Made by a program: the position numbers and the translations under genes
Shown: piece by piece, positions 54,136 to 61,506 of the stretch
How positions within the stretch are numbered: position 1 is the first letter of the stretch
Layout of the letters: the number at the start of each line of letters is the position of its first letter
Notes under the pieces: model-generated
Databases searched by the model: none
What the model saw: only the letters and a program-made list of their open reading frames with translations
Told to the model about the DNA's origin: nothing
Source: CAVWDI01 sp963753725
GTDB taxonomy: Bacteria; Chloroflexota; Anaerolineae; Anaerolineales; UBA4823
Assembly: GCA_963753725.1 (NCBI GenBank)
Contig: CAVWDI010000036.1
Location: forward strand, 62,001-126,000
Reading direction: 5' to 3'
Length of the DNA stretch: 64,000 nt

Positions 54136-54825
54136 CACTGTAAACTCTCTAGGAGTTAGGGCGAGTCAATATAGTAGAGGTCATGGACTTTCTATCAAGG
54201 GTATCCAATGATAGGTTGAATTTTCGAGCACTCCCGAGCCAAAGTGGATCAAGCCTGTTTATTGGACGGCGATTTGGACACATAAGTAATAAAAAAGTTG
54301 TAATAATTTCTAAATGTAAATTCTTATTAAGTAGATAAAAATTATGAAGATCAAATTTCCTGGTTATTACCAACCAACTGAAAAAGAATTTAATTTATAA
54401 TGGGATTTGTGTTCTTGTCAATGTTATTCGCAGACGGACATTTTCATTCACCTGGTTGGAAATGGTTAAGCCAGCTAGTAATTAGCGGAATAGTATTGGC
54501 CGCCATTCTGAGAGTTGTATAGCCAGGCCCCATGCATTATTTGAGCGATGCTGAAAACCTGATTGAGCATCCTCTGGGCTTCAATCTCCAAATGCCACCC
54601 ATATTAGATTCCATCGTATTACAGGGAGGCGATACCAAAATGATCACCTCCTTTCCAAAAAAGAACTCCCATGACGGAGAGTTCGCTTACGAAAATCATA
54701 GTTTTACAGTTTTCATGAGCTGTAAAAGGGTAGTAATTATTTGACTATATATGTGTATAAGTTTACATTTTAATTCTACCGATCAGGGGTTTCTACCCAA
54801 ATTAGCACATTAAATGGGAGCGAAA
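54136..54825. other. Debris region with a possible PIN-domain relic
   Basis: 690 bases. ATG 54344 starts an 18-codon frame MKIKFPGYYQPTEKEFNL whose pattern FPGYYxPTExEF is typical of the N-terminus of DUF4935 PIN-like proteins. It stops and is followed by a 40-codon frame (54400-54522) ending in a hydrophobic stretch. The 70-codon frame at 54532-54744 has no recognisable character. The region seems to be the scar of a lost gene. Confidence 0.35.
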
Positions 54826-55175
54826 ATGAACACGTATGTTCAGAGTTTTGAAAGGGTTAATTGGAATGAAATAATAAGAATGTATCGAGTACCTGATTTC
54901 CCAAAGGCGGTTGGTCAGATATTATCATCAGTAGTTCCATATATTGGGATGATGATTTTGATGTATTTCACTTTAGAAATTTCTTATTGGTGGACGTTGC
55001 TACTGGCTGTTCCCACAGCAGGATTTGCTGTAAGGACATTTATCATTTTCCATGATTGCGGCCATCAGAGCTTTTTTGGTTCTAAGAATAAAAAAGTCAA
55101 TGATATTCTTGGGGTGATAACAGGGCTATTGACATTTACGCCATATCATTTTTGGAGACGTGCTCATGCCAAACA
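54826..55175 (+). pseudogene. Fatty-acid desaturase, N-terminal part, cut by the IS407-like element
   Basis: About 117 native codons from ATG 54826 (GGAG 6 bases upstream). Two membrane helices and the first His box 'FIIFHDCGHQSFFGSKN' are present. The second box begins 'FWRRAHAKH' and is cut at 55176 by the insertion sequence, which supplies the last codons of the open frame. The missing C-terminal half does not resume after the element at 56407, so a deletion accompanied or followed insertion. The family introduces double bonds into acyl chains at the membrane. Confidence 0.85.
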
Positions 55176-55201
55176 TGACCTGCCCCCAAAATATGTACCA
55201 G

Positions 55202-56068
55202 TCACAATGTTAGACTAACTTGATTTATTTGAGAAGGTTGAATCACAACAGCAGCTGGAGCTGGTGGTTTGTAACCCAGTGAACTGTGTGGCCTGACCAT
55301 ATTGTAATGATTTCTCCACATTTCAATTAGAATTTGGGCCTCCTTTAGCGAATAAAATATTTCTCTGTCTAAAAGCTCATCTCTCATCTTGCCATTGAAG
55401 GATTCGATGTAGCCATTCTCCCACGGACTGCCAGGTTCGATAAATAGAGGTCTGACCGACAACCTGGATAAGAACTTTCGCACTTTCTTGGCAATAAACT
55501 CCGAGCCATTATCTGAACGGATATGCACCGGTACTCCTCGTTCAAGAAACAAATCCAATAGCACATCCAGAACATCCTTGTGAGTAAATCTTCGAGCCAC
55601 TTTGACGATCAAACACTCCCGAGAGTATTCATCGATTACATTCAGAATACGGAAAGGAACCCCATTGTGAGTTCGGTGCTGCATGAAATCATAGCTCCAG
55701 ACATGCTTGGGGAACTCAGGTCTCAGTCTCACGATCGAACCATCATTGAGCCATAATCGACCCCGTTTAGGCTGTTTTTGGGGTACTTTCAGCCCTTCCT
55801 GGCGCCAGATCCGCTCTACTCGCTTGTGATTGACTACCCAACCTTGATTTCGTAACATGGCTGTCACTCTGCGATATCCATATCTGCCATACTCACTCGC
55901 CAGCTGCAGGACTTGTTCTCGCAGTATATGTTCATCATCTGGAACCCTTTTGTCATATCTTTGGGTTGATCTTGGTTGTCCGATTACCCGGCAGGCTCGT
56001 CGCTCCGAAACTTCCAGCACTTCCTTCACTTGCTTTACCGCTTCTCGCCGCCTGTCCGGGCTGATCAC
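55202..56068 (-). CDS. IS407-like transposase OrfB (DDE integrase subunit)
   Basis: 288 codons. The rve core has Asp in 'VWSYDFMQHRTHNG', Asp in 'IRSDNGSEFIAKKV' and Glu in 'GSPWENGYIESFNGKMRDEL'. The ending 'MVRPHSSLGYKPPAP' is the family C-terminus. The GTG start overlaps the OrfA stop in TCAAAAAAGTGATC, an A-AAA-AAG slippery site for -1 frameshifting to make the OrfAB fusion. Confidence 0.92.
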   Translation of the reverse strand: MISPDRRREAVKQVKEVLEVSERRACRVIGQPRSTQRYDKRVPDDEHILREQVLQLASEYGRYGYRRVTAMLRNQGWVVNHKRVERIWRQEGLKVPQKQPKRGRLWLNDGSIVRLRPEFPKHVWSYDFMQHRTHNGVPFRILNVIDEYSRECLIVKVARRFTHKDVLDVLLDLFLERGVPVHIRSDNGSEFIAKKVRKFLSRLSVRPLFIEPGSPWENGYIESFNGKMRDELLDREIFYSLKEAQILIEMWRNHYNMVRPHSSLGYKPPAPAAVVIQPSQINQVSLTL

Positions 56069-56340
56069 TTTTTTGAGAGCACCTCCTTCAAGATCGCATT
56101 ATCCAGGGATAAGTCTGCCACCAGTGTCTTCAACTGCAGGTTCTCTTTTTCAAGTTGTTTCAATTTCCTGGCTTGGGTGGTATCCAATCCCCCATATTCT
56201 TTACGCCAGCGGTAGTAGGTCTGCTCGCTGATTTCTAATTGACGGGCGGCCTCAACCACAGTCATGCCCTGGCTTAATAGTACTTCGGCTTCACGAAGTT
56301 TGGTAATAATTTGTTCAGATGAAAACTGTTTCCTTGGCAT
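56065..56340 (-). CDS. IS407-like transposase OrfA (helix-turn-helix subunit)
   Basis: 91 residues: 'MPRKQFSSEQIITKLREAEV', 'ARQLEISEQTYYRWRKEYGG', then a coiled-coil-like helix 'LKQLEKENLQLKTLVADLSL'. RBS GGAGGCAGGC upstream. This N-terminus recurs, damaged, in the miniature copies. It binds the inverted repeats. Confidence 0.92.
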   Translation of the reverse strand: MPRKQFSSEQIITKLREAEVLLSQGMTVVEAARQLEISEQTYYRWRKEYGGLDTTQARKLKQLEKENLQLKTLVADLSLDNAILKEVLSKK

Positions 56341-56419
56341 TCTGCCTGCCTCCTTTTTGCCTTAATCCTAACTTATCTTTTGGATCAGTTTTGGGGGGGC
56401 AGGTCAAAAACCATCAAAC

Positions 56420-56827
56420 CTATTTTGAATATTCCAAGCGTGCAATTTCCACAATACTGTAAGCCTCTGGTGTTGTTGAAATCCGTGCCAACCGCGGTCT
56501 GCTGGGTTCACCCCGGGTGGGTCTGATTACTGATTGGTAGTCTCTTCCTGACTGGGCAAAATTTGCCGAGAGCTCTGAGTATCCGAAACTCGAGTATGAG
56601 CTGCTCAAGTCCACCACGAAAATCAACATCGATATCTGGGGACCCTCGCCATTTATACCATAGCCTCTCTGCCCTGAGAAATAAATTGATGCTCGAGTAG
56701 CCAGGGAGTTTACAATCTGGTAGGCACAATTAGCGCACCTTCCCGCTATTGATTTTATTAGATTGCTTGACTGTGCTGAACCTGGCAATCTTTCTTTGAA
56801 AGCACAAGCTTTTTTAAAGAAGAACAA
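56420..56827 (-). CDS. Uncertain open frame behind the IS407-like element
   Basis: 135 codons with mixed composition (Ser-rich, several Cys, 'ANCAYQIVNSLATRASIYFS'). It contains no recognised motif and begins at a hydrophobic Phe-Phe-Phe-Lys-Lys stretch without an RBS. It may be the remnant of a gene cut by the IS or chance. I list it because nothing else occupies 56407-56965. Confidence 0.25.
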   Translation of the reverse strand: MFFFKKACAFKERLPGSAQSSNLIKSIAGRCANCAYQIVNSLATRASIYFSGQRGYGINGEGPQISMLIFVVDLSSSYSSFGYSELSANFAQSGRDYQSVIRPTRGEPSRPRLARISTTPEAYSIVEIARLEYSK

Positions 56828-56965
56828 GAATTACTATGGTAAAAAATAATTTCTATTGACCAAATTATTGTCCCTCCTGTGAAAAAATTCAGATAAAAAC
56901 CAATCCTCAGGCACCCTCAATGCTATTTAACTTTTTCCCTGGACGGGTGGCGTGAAGAACATTTT

Positions 56966-57497
56966 CTATTTCTTTTCATGCGATCGTTTGACCACCCACA
57001 GGGTAATGTCATCGTATTGAGGTATTTCGCCTGTAAAGGTGTCGACATCCACGAGAATTCCTGCCAGAATTTCCTGCGATTCCTTACCATTTAGCTTTGA
57101 TATAGAACCCCACAAGTTTTTTTCTCCAAAAGGAACACGATGGTGGTTCTCGGCGTCCGTAATTCCATCAGTGTACATAACTAAAAAATCATCCGGTCCT
57201 AATACCTCAGTCCGCTGCTTCCATATTTCCTTTTTATAAATCCCCAACGGTATCCCTGTTCGCTTCAATTCCTGAAGTGGCCTACCATTTATCTTTCTCA
57301 CCAATAGCGGAGGGCAGTGACCGGCATTGCAGTATGCCAACTCACCGCTTTTCAGATTGAGTATCCCGTAAAATATGGTTATAAATTGGGAGGCGGTTGT
57401 GTAATCCAGTATGCGCTGGTTGACAATATTCAATACTTGCTCAGGCTGGGATGGATATTCTGTCACATAAGAAATATTTCCTTTGCTCTTTCGCATG
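56966..57497 (-). pseudogene. SpoIIE/RsbU-type PP2C phosphatase, C-terminal domain fragment
   Basis: About 175 codons. 'YGILNLKSGELAYCNAGHCP', 'GPDDFLVMYTDGITDAENHH' and 'PQYDDITLWVVKRS' are the second half of a SpoIIE phosphatase domain with its metal-binding Asp residues (in YTDG and YDDIT). The upstream half of the domain and any sensor region are replaced by a transposase fragment joined near 57498, so the ATG of the open frame is accidental. Such phosphatases act on STAS anti-anti-sigma proteins; two STAS-like proteins are encoded 1.4 kb away on the other strand. Confidence 0.8.
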
Positions 57498-58094
57498 ACC
57501 ATGCTCGTCTTTGACTTTCTGTGTATGTTTCACCCCCCATTGAGCATCTGGATCGCGTGGACCTTTGCCCTTATTTTTTCTGTTTTCATCCTTAGATGTG
57601 TTCACGTTGGCTATACTATGCACACTGTCCACAATCTGGATCGAGCCAAATTGAACGCCACTTTCCAGCGCTATCTGGATGATCTCAGTAAGCAATTCCT
57701 CAAACGCTTCCAACTTGCCCCTCTCTATCAACCGCTTCCTGAACTTGGTCAACGTAGAATGATCCGGCGCTTTCTGATCTACAGCCAGCCCAACAAAATA
57801 CTTGGCTGACAAATTGTCATTCACATAGGTCTCTACCTGGCGCTCGGAAAGGTTGTATAGATAGGCTATCATCTCCATTTTTAGCATCAGGGCAGGATCG
57901 AAAGGCGGTCGCCCGTACCTCCCGCCACCTTTGTATAGCCCGATTAGCCTCTTCGTAAATCGTTCCCAAGGGATGATTTCTTTCAGTTTACGCAGAAAGT
58001 GCTCTTGGGGCACTATTTGATCGTATATGTAATCTCCAAAGAATGAATTCTTGCCTGTCTCTACAAATCGCTCTTTTCCCATTTCATGCTCCAA
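57498..58094 (-). pseudogene. IS1182/IS5-type transposase, N-terminal fragment
   Basis: About 199 native codons from ATG 58094: 'FFGDYIYDQIVPQEHFLRKL', 'GRPPFDPALMLKMEMIAYLY' (DUF772 domain), 'KAPDHSTLTKFRKRLIERGK' and 'IQIVDSVHSIANVN', the last carrying the first catalytic Asp. The DDE_Tnp_1 domain is cut at 'KVKDEHGH', where the SpoIIE fragment starts. The open frame continues a little into the phosphatase DNA. Confidence 0.85.
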
Positions 58095-58174
58095 TTACGG
58101 TGTTTGCATGATTATATTAAAGAACGATTCTGAGGTCAATTTTGAATTTGTTTTTCAACACTCTCATACTCAAG

Positions 58175-58238
58175 TAGGGCGGGTGGGAATCAAACCCACA
58201 AAGTATCTCTACCGGCGGATTCTAAATCCCCCAATTCC
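58175..58238 (-). other. tRNA-Leu(UAG) remnant; right copy of the 20-bp direct repeat
   Basis: On the minus strand: GGAATTGG (D-loop remnant), the anticodon arm GGATTTAGAATCCGCC, a variable arm CGGTAGAGATACTTT, T-arm GTGGG-TTTGATT-CCCAC, acceptor 3' strand CCGCCCT and discriminator A. The 5' acceptor strand and most of the D-arm are missing, so it is not a functional gene. Bases 58210-58229 are identical to 24835-24854. Confidence 0.7.
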
Positions 58239-58368
58239 TAAAATGATCGAATACTCAAACCTGCTTCCTCTGAAGGATGTCAGTTATTACAGAATATTCA
58301 TGAGGGCTACCTGAGCAACAGCTTTTTGGTATGTTACTTGCTTCCTGTTAAACTAGCCCCTCATGCGC

Positions 58369-58514
58369 GGTCATGCCATGGCTCAAAAGCACTTTGGCTT
58401 CACGAAGCTTGGTAATAATTTAATCAGATGAAATCTATTTCCTTTGTATCGTGCTTGCCTCCTTTTTGTTCTAGTCCGAACTTATCTTATGGATCAGTTT
58501 TTGGGGGCAGGTCG
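58369..58514 (-). mobile_element. IS407-like element, orfA-side end relic
   Basis: Matches 56260-56406 of the full element with many substitutions: the orfA start region, GCCTCCTTTTTGTTCTAGTC, and the end GGGGGCAGGTCG. The rest of the gap 58239-58738 holds no gene I can support. Confidence 0.65.
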
Positions 58515-58738
58515 ACATGGCGAGACCGAGCTAAATCAATCTATGGGTCGGACTGGCACTGTGTGATCAATGTCGCTCACGTGTTCTGATGTGAAATTTC
58601 AATGGTAACTCAAGAGGTGGGAAGGTTGATACGATGCTTTGCCAGCAAACGATGGTTTTTGTCCAAAAGATAAATATTCACCAAGACACTTAAGGCGGTT
58701 TGATTGAGGAGAATGTCACCGATTGTATTGAAATAGTG

Positions 58739-58766
58739 TTGACCATTTATCACAATCAGCTAAAAT
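58739..58766 (+). promoter_or_regulatory. Sigma70-like promoter of the STAS/kinase/cyclase operon
   Basis: TTGACC (58739-58744), 16-nt spacer, TAAAAT (58761-58766); both match consensus in five of six positions. The leader would be about 80 nt, ending in the RBS TTAGGAGGATGC before ATG 58853. Confidence 0.6.
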
Positions 58767-58852
58767 ATATAATATGAGGTTGAGGTGGTCAAATAGTTAA
58801 AAATAGACCATTCAGCGATAGGCTATCCATTAACCCCTATTAGGAGGATGCA

Positions 58853-59263
58853 ATGAGTGATGCTTCAGAATTTATAAAGGTCGGCAAAACTCCCACCACA
58901 GACTTTACCATTGCCGATCCGGACATCTTGATTGGCACACCCAAACCAGGCACGGTTGACAATCAAGAGTCAGCCAAAATCAATGTTGAATTTGAGGGAA
59001 ATTATGCCCGCGAGTTGGGGAAACGTATCTGTGTTGTTATTCTCGTGGATAATTTACTGGCCCAGGATGCCGAGACCAGAAGGGTTTATACTGAAGGATT
59101 AGGCGAAGATAGTATTTATGGTGTCGCCCTGGTTTCTGGTAATTCCATGGGGCGAGCCATCGCGAGCTTTTTTATGGGCCTCTCTAAGCCAAAGGTCCCA
59201 ACAAAAATCTTTGATTCTATCCAGAGCGCCATAGCATGGGCGCGATCTATTCGAACGGAGTAG
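58853..59263 (+). CDS. SpoIIAA/STAS-like protein, first of a tandem pair
   Basis: 136 residues without signal or membrane helix. The alternating strand/helix pattern 'ICVVILVDNLLAQDAETRRV', 'GVALVSGNSMGRAIASFFMG' and the end 'LSKPKVPTKIFDSIQSAIAW' fit the STAS/SEC14-like (SpoIIAA-like, DUF7793-type) fold. Such small proteins relay signals by partner switching or bind ligands; the exact role is unknown. About 35 percent identical by eye to the next gene, which starts 3 bp after its stop, so the pair arose by duplication. Very strong RBS AGGAGG. Confidence 0.75.
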   Translation: MSDASEFIKVGKTPTTDFTIADPDILIGTPKPGTVDNQESAKINVEFEGNYARELGKRICVVILVDNLLAQDAETRRVYTEGLGEDSIYGVALVSGNSMGRAIASFFMGLSKPKVPTKIFDSIQSAIAWARSIRTE

Positions 59264-59266
59264 AAA

Positions 59267-59680
59267 ATGACGATAAATACCGAAGGATGGAAAGAAATTG
59301 GAGAAACTGCCAACGCCACGATATTTGAAGTGGAACCCCGGATACTGGTCGTTGTGCCCGTAGAAGGCGCCATCGATGATGGAGACACGGCCAAGGCTAA
59401 CCTTGAAATGCAAGTGGATTATCTAAGTTCCAAAGGCCAGAAGGCGGGTGTAATTATCACTATGGATCCAGTCGCCGAACAAACCGCCGCTGCCAGAGCT
59501 GTTTACCGGGACGATACGGACCCTGTTTTATTTGCCTGTTATGCAATTGTAGGCGGCACTTTTTTTGCTCGGGCTGTGGGTTCAGTTTTTCTGGGTCTGT
59601 CCAAGCCCCGTATCCCCACCTCTATGTTCGCTTCGTTTGAAGATGCTCTTGAATGGTGTCGCGTCCAAGTAGGAAAGTAG
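59267..59680 (+). CDS. SpoIIAA/STAS-like protein, second of a tandem pair
   Basis: 137 residues, paralogue of the preceding product. 'ILVVVPVEGAIDDGDTAKAN' parallels 'ILIGTPKPGTVDNQESAKIN', and 'RAVGSVFLGLSKPRIPTSMF' parallels 'RAIASFFMGLSKPKVPTKIF'. No obvious phosphorylatable Ser in the canonical DSxG context, so classic SpoIIAA-type regulation by phosphorylation is uncertain. It lies 7 bp before the kinase gene. Heterodimer formation of the two paralogues is a reasonable inference. Confidence 0.75.
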   Translation: MTINTEGWKEIGETANATIFEVEPRILVVVPVEGAIDDGDTAKANLEMQVDYLSSKGQKAGVIITMDPVAEQTAAARAVYRDDTDPVLFACYAIVGGTFFARAVGSVFLGLSKPRIPTSMFASFEDALEWCRVQVGK

Positions 59681-59687
59681 ACAACCC

Positions 59688-61100
59688 TTGACCGAACTGC
59701 ATCTTCCATCCCTCCTGATAGAGGGATTTGAAAAACTGGCCTCCGGCGACTTTTCTTACCGTTTACCTCGCAGCATGGAACACGATGAGGAAGATGCCAT
59801 TGCGTTTTATTACAATACTGTAGCTGAAGAGCTGGGGCGGATTTTCCGCGCCTCCCAGGCTAACGAGCAGCGTTTGAACCAGTCCGTTGAGGCGATATCT
59901 GCTGCGCTGTTCGACTTAGCTGCAGGTAACCTTGAGGTTGAGGTGGAACGGGATTACAAAGGGGATCAACTGGATGTGCTCACTTTTATGGTCAATACTA
60001 CTATCAGCGAGCTAAATCTTCTTGTGACCGAAAACCAGCGCCGCAACGCCGAATCCCAGGCTCGTCTTGAAAGTGCTGTCGAAGAACGCACCCAAGCCCT
60101 GTCGCAAGCCCTGGATGATCTCAAAGCTACACAGCGAGACTTGATCCAATCGGAAAAGATGGCCGCATTGGGGCAACTGATTGCCGGAATTGCCCACGAG
60201 ATAAACACACCTTTGGGGGCTATTGGCGCATCGATTGGTAACATTTCTAATGCCCTCGAAGACTCCATCCAGCAATTGCCCCTATTAATTCAACGCCTTT
60301 CACTTCAACAGCAGGAGGATTTCTTTGCCCTGCTCGACAGATCGTTGGCCAACCAGGACGTACTATCCTCCAGAGAAGAACGCAATTTCAAACGAGCCTT
60401 GAGTAGAAAACTGCAAGCCCAAAGGGTTGATGGGTCTGATCGTGTTGCCGACACCCTGGTTGATATGGGCATTTATGAAGATATTGATGCTTTCATCCCC
60501 ATCTTTCAATCAGAGAACGCGGATTTGATTTTGAACACGACCTATAACCTGTCCAGCCAGCAAAAAAATAGTCGAAATATCGCCACTGCTGTCGAGCGAG
60601 CTTCGAGAATGGTTTTTGCCCTAAAGCGGTACATTCACCGGGACCCTTCCGGTGAGATGATTGAGGCGAATGTCACTGATGGTATCGAGGTGGTATTGAC
60701 TCTTTACTATAACCAGATAAAACACGGGGTTGAGGTGATCAAAAAATTTCAACCCGTACCGTCTATTCGTTGCGCACCTCATGAACTGAACCAGGTCTGG
60801 ACAAACCTGATCCAAAATGCGCTGCAAGCAATGAACTATAAAGGGCAATTGGAGATAGCAGTCTTTCAGCAAAACGGGCAGGTAGTGACTCAGATTACAG
60901 ACTCTGGTCCCGGCATTCCCGATGAAATGAAAGAGCGAATTTTTGAACCCTTCTTTACCACTAAACCTGTTGGAGAGGGCAGTGGTTTAGGCCTGGATAT
61001 TGTTCGTAAAATCGTTAAGAAACATCAAGGAAAAGTGGAAGTAGAAAGCCGTCCAGGCCGGACGACGTTTAGTGTTCGGCTACCTATTGAGCCGTCGTGA
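59688..61100 (+). CDS. Soluble sensor histidine kinase with tandem HAMP-like modules
   Basis: 470 residues, no transmembrane segment. Two HAMP-like repeats at about 8-45 ('FEKLASGDFSYRLP') and 65-105 ('FDLAAGNLEVEVERDYKGDQ') precede a coiled coil (about 110-150). The H-box is 'LIAGIAHEINTPLGAIGASI' with His170. An insert of about 130 residues separates it from the HATPase domain: N-box 'NLIQNALQAM', G1 'DSGPGIP', F 'FEPFFTTKP', G2 'GEGSGLGLDIV'. The TTG start lies 8 bases after the previous stop with AGGAAAG upstream. It presumably phosphorylates one or both receiver proteins encoded next, with input from the STAS-like pair. Confidence 0.9.
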   Translation: MTELHLPSLLIEGFEKLASGDFSYRLPRSMEHDEEDAIAFYYNTVAEELGRIFRASQANEQRLNQSVEAISAALFDLAAGNLEVEVERDYKGDQLDVLTFMVNTTISELNLLVTENQRRNAESQARLESAVEERTQALSQALDDLKATQRDLIQSEKMAALGQLIAGIAHEINTPLGAIGASIGNISNALEDSIQQLPLLIQRLSLQQQEDFFALLDRSLANQDVLSSREERNFKRALSRKLQAQRVDGSDRVADTLVDMGIYEDIDAFIPIFQSENADLILNTTYNLSSQQKNSRNIATAVERASRMVFALKRYIHRDPSGEMIEANVTDGIEVVLTLYYNQIKHGVEVIKKFQPVPSIRCAPHELNQVWTNLIQNALQAMNYKGQLEIAVFQQNGQVVTQITDSGPGIPDEMKERIFEPFFTTKPVGEGSGLGLDIVRKIVKKHQGKVEVESRPGRTTFSVRLPIEPS

Positions 61101-61107
61101 GGCAAGT

Positions 61108-61506
61108 ATGGTTAAAAAAGCAATTCTGTGCGTTGATGACGAAAAAATCGTTCTGATCAGCTTGAAATCTCAAATCAAGAAACATTTTGGCAATCGTTAT
61201 ATCTATGAATTTGCGGAGAGTGCTGCTGAGACCTGGGAAGTCATCGAAGAACTATACGACGACGGAATCGAATTATTGGTCATTGTCTCAGATTGGCTGA
61301 TGCCAAAAACCAAGGGCGATGAATTACTTATCGAAATTCATAAAAAATTCCCAAATATTATCACAGTGCTATTAACCGGTCACGCCGACCAACAAGCCAT
61401 TACCCGCTGCCGTGAGCAGGCCAACCTCCACCGTTGCTTGTTCAAGCCGTGGACCGAACAAGAGTTAATCGAAACCATTGAGTCAGGGTTGGAACAACTA
61501 CAATGA
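61108..61506 (+). CDS. Stand-alone response-regulator receiver protein
   Basis: 132 residues from ATG 61108 (GAGG upstream; the open frame begins earlier, inside the kinase gene). Receiver features are 'ILCVDDEK' (acidic pair), phospho-acceptor D62 in 'IVSDWLMPKTKGDELL', switch Thr in 'VLLTGHAD' and Lys in 'LFKPW'. No output domain, so it may act as a phosphate sink or contact partners directly. Overlaps the next gene by 4 bases (ATGA). Confidence 0.9.
   Translation: MVKKAILCVDDEKIVLISLKSQIKKHFGNRYIYEFAESAAETWEVIEELYDDGIELLVIVSDWLMPKTKGDELLIEIHKKFPNIITVLLTGHADQQAITRCREQANLHRCLFKPWTEQELIETIESGLEQLQ

Larger units (their letters stand above)
55176..56406 (-). mobile_element. Complete IS3-family insertion sequence, IS407-like group (1,231 bp)
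   Basis: Terminal inverted repeats TGACCTGCCCCC (55176) and GGGGGGGCAGGTCA (ending 56406). It contains orfA and orfB on the minus strand. This is the parent type of four partial or miniature copies in this window (43925, 47937, 48965, 58369). Flanking bases do not form a duplication. Confidence 0.88.

Noticed and set aside
54532..54744. 70-codon plus-strand frame before the desaturase relic
   Set aside because: The translation shows no recognisable pattern and lacks an RBS; kept only as part of the debris region.
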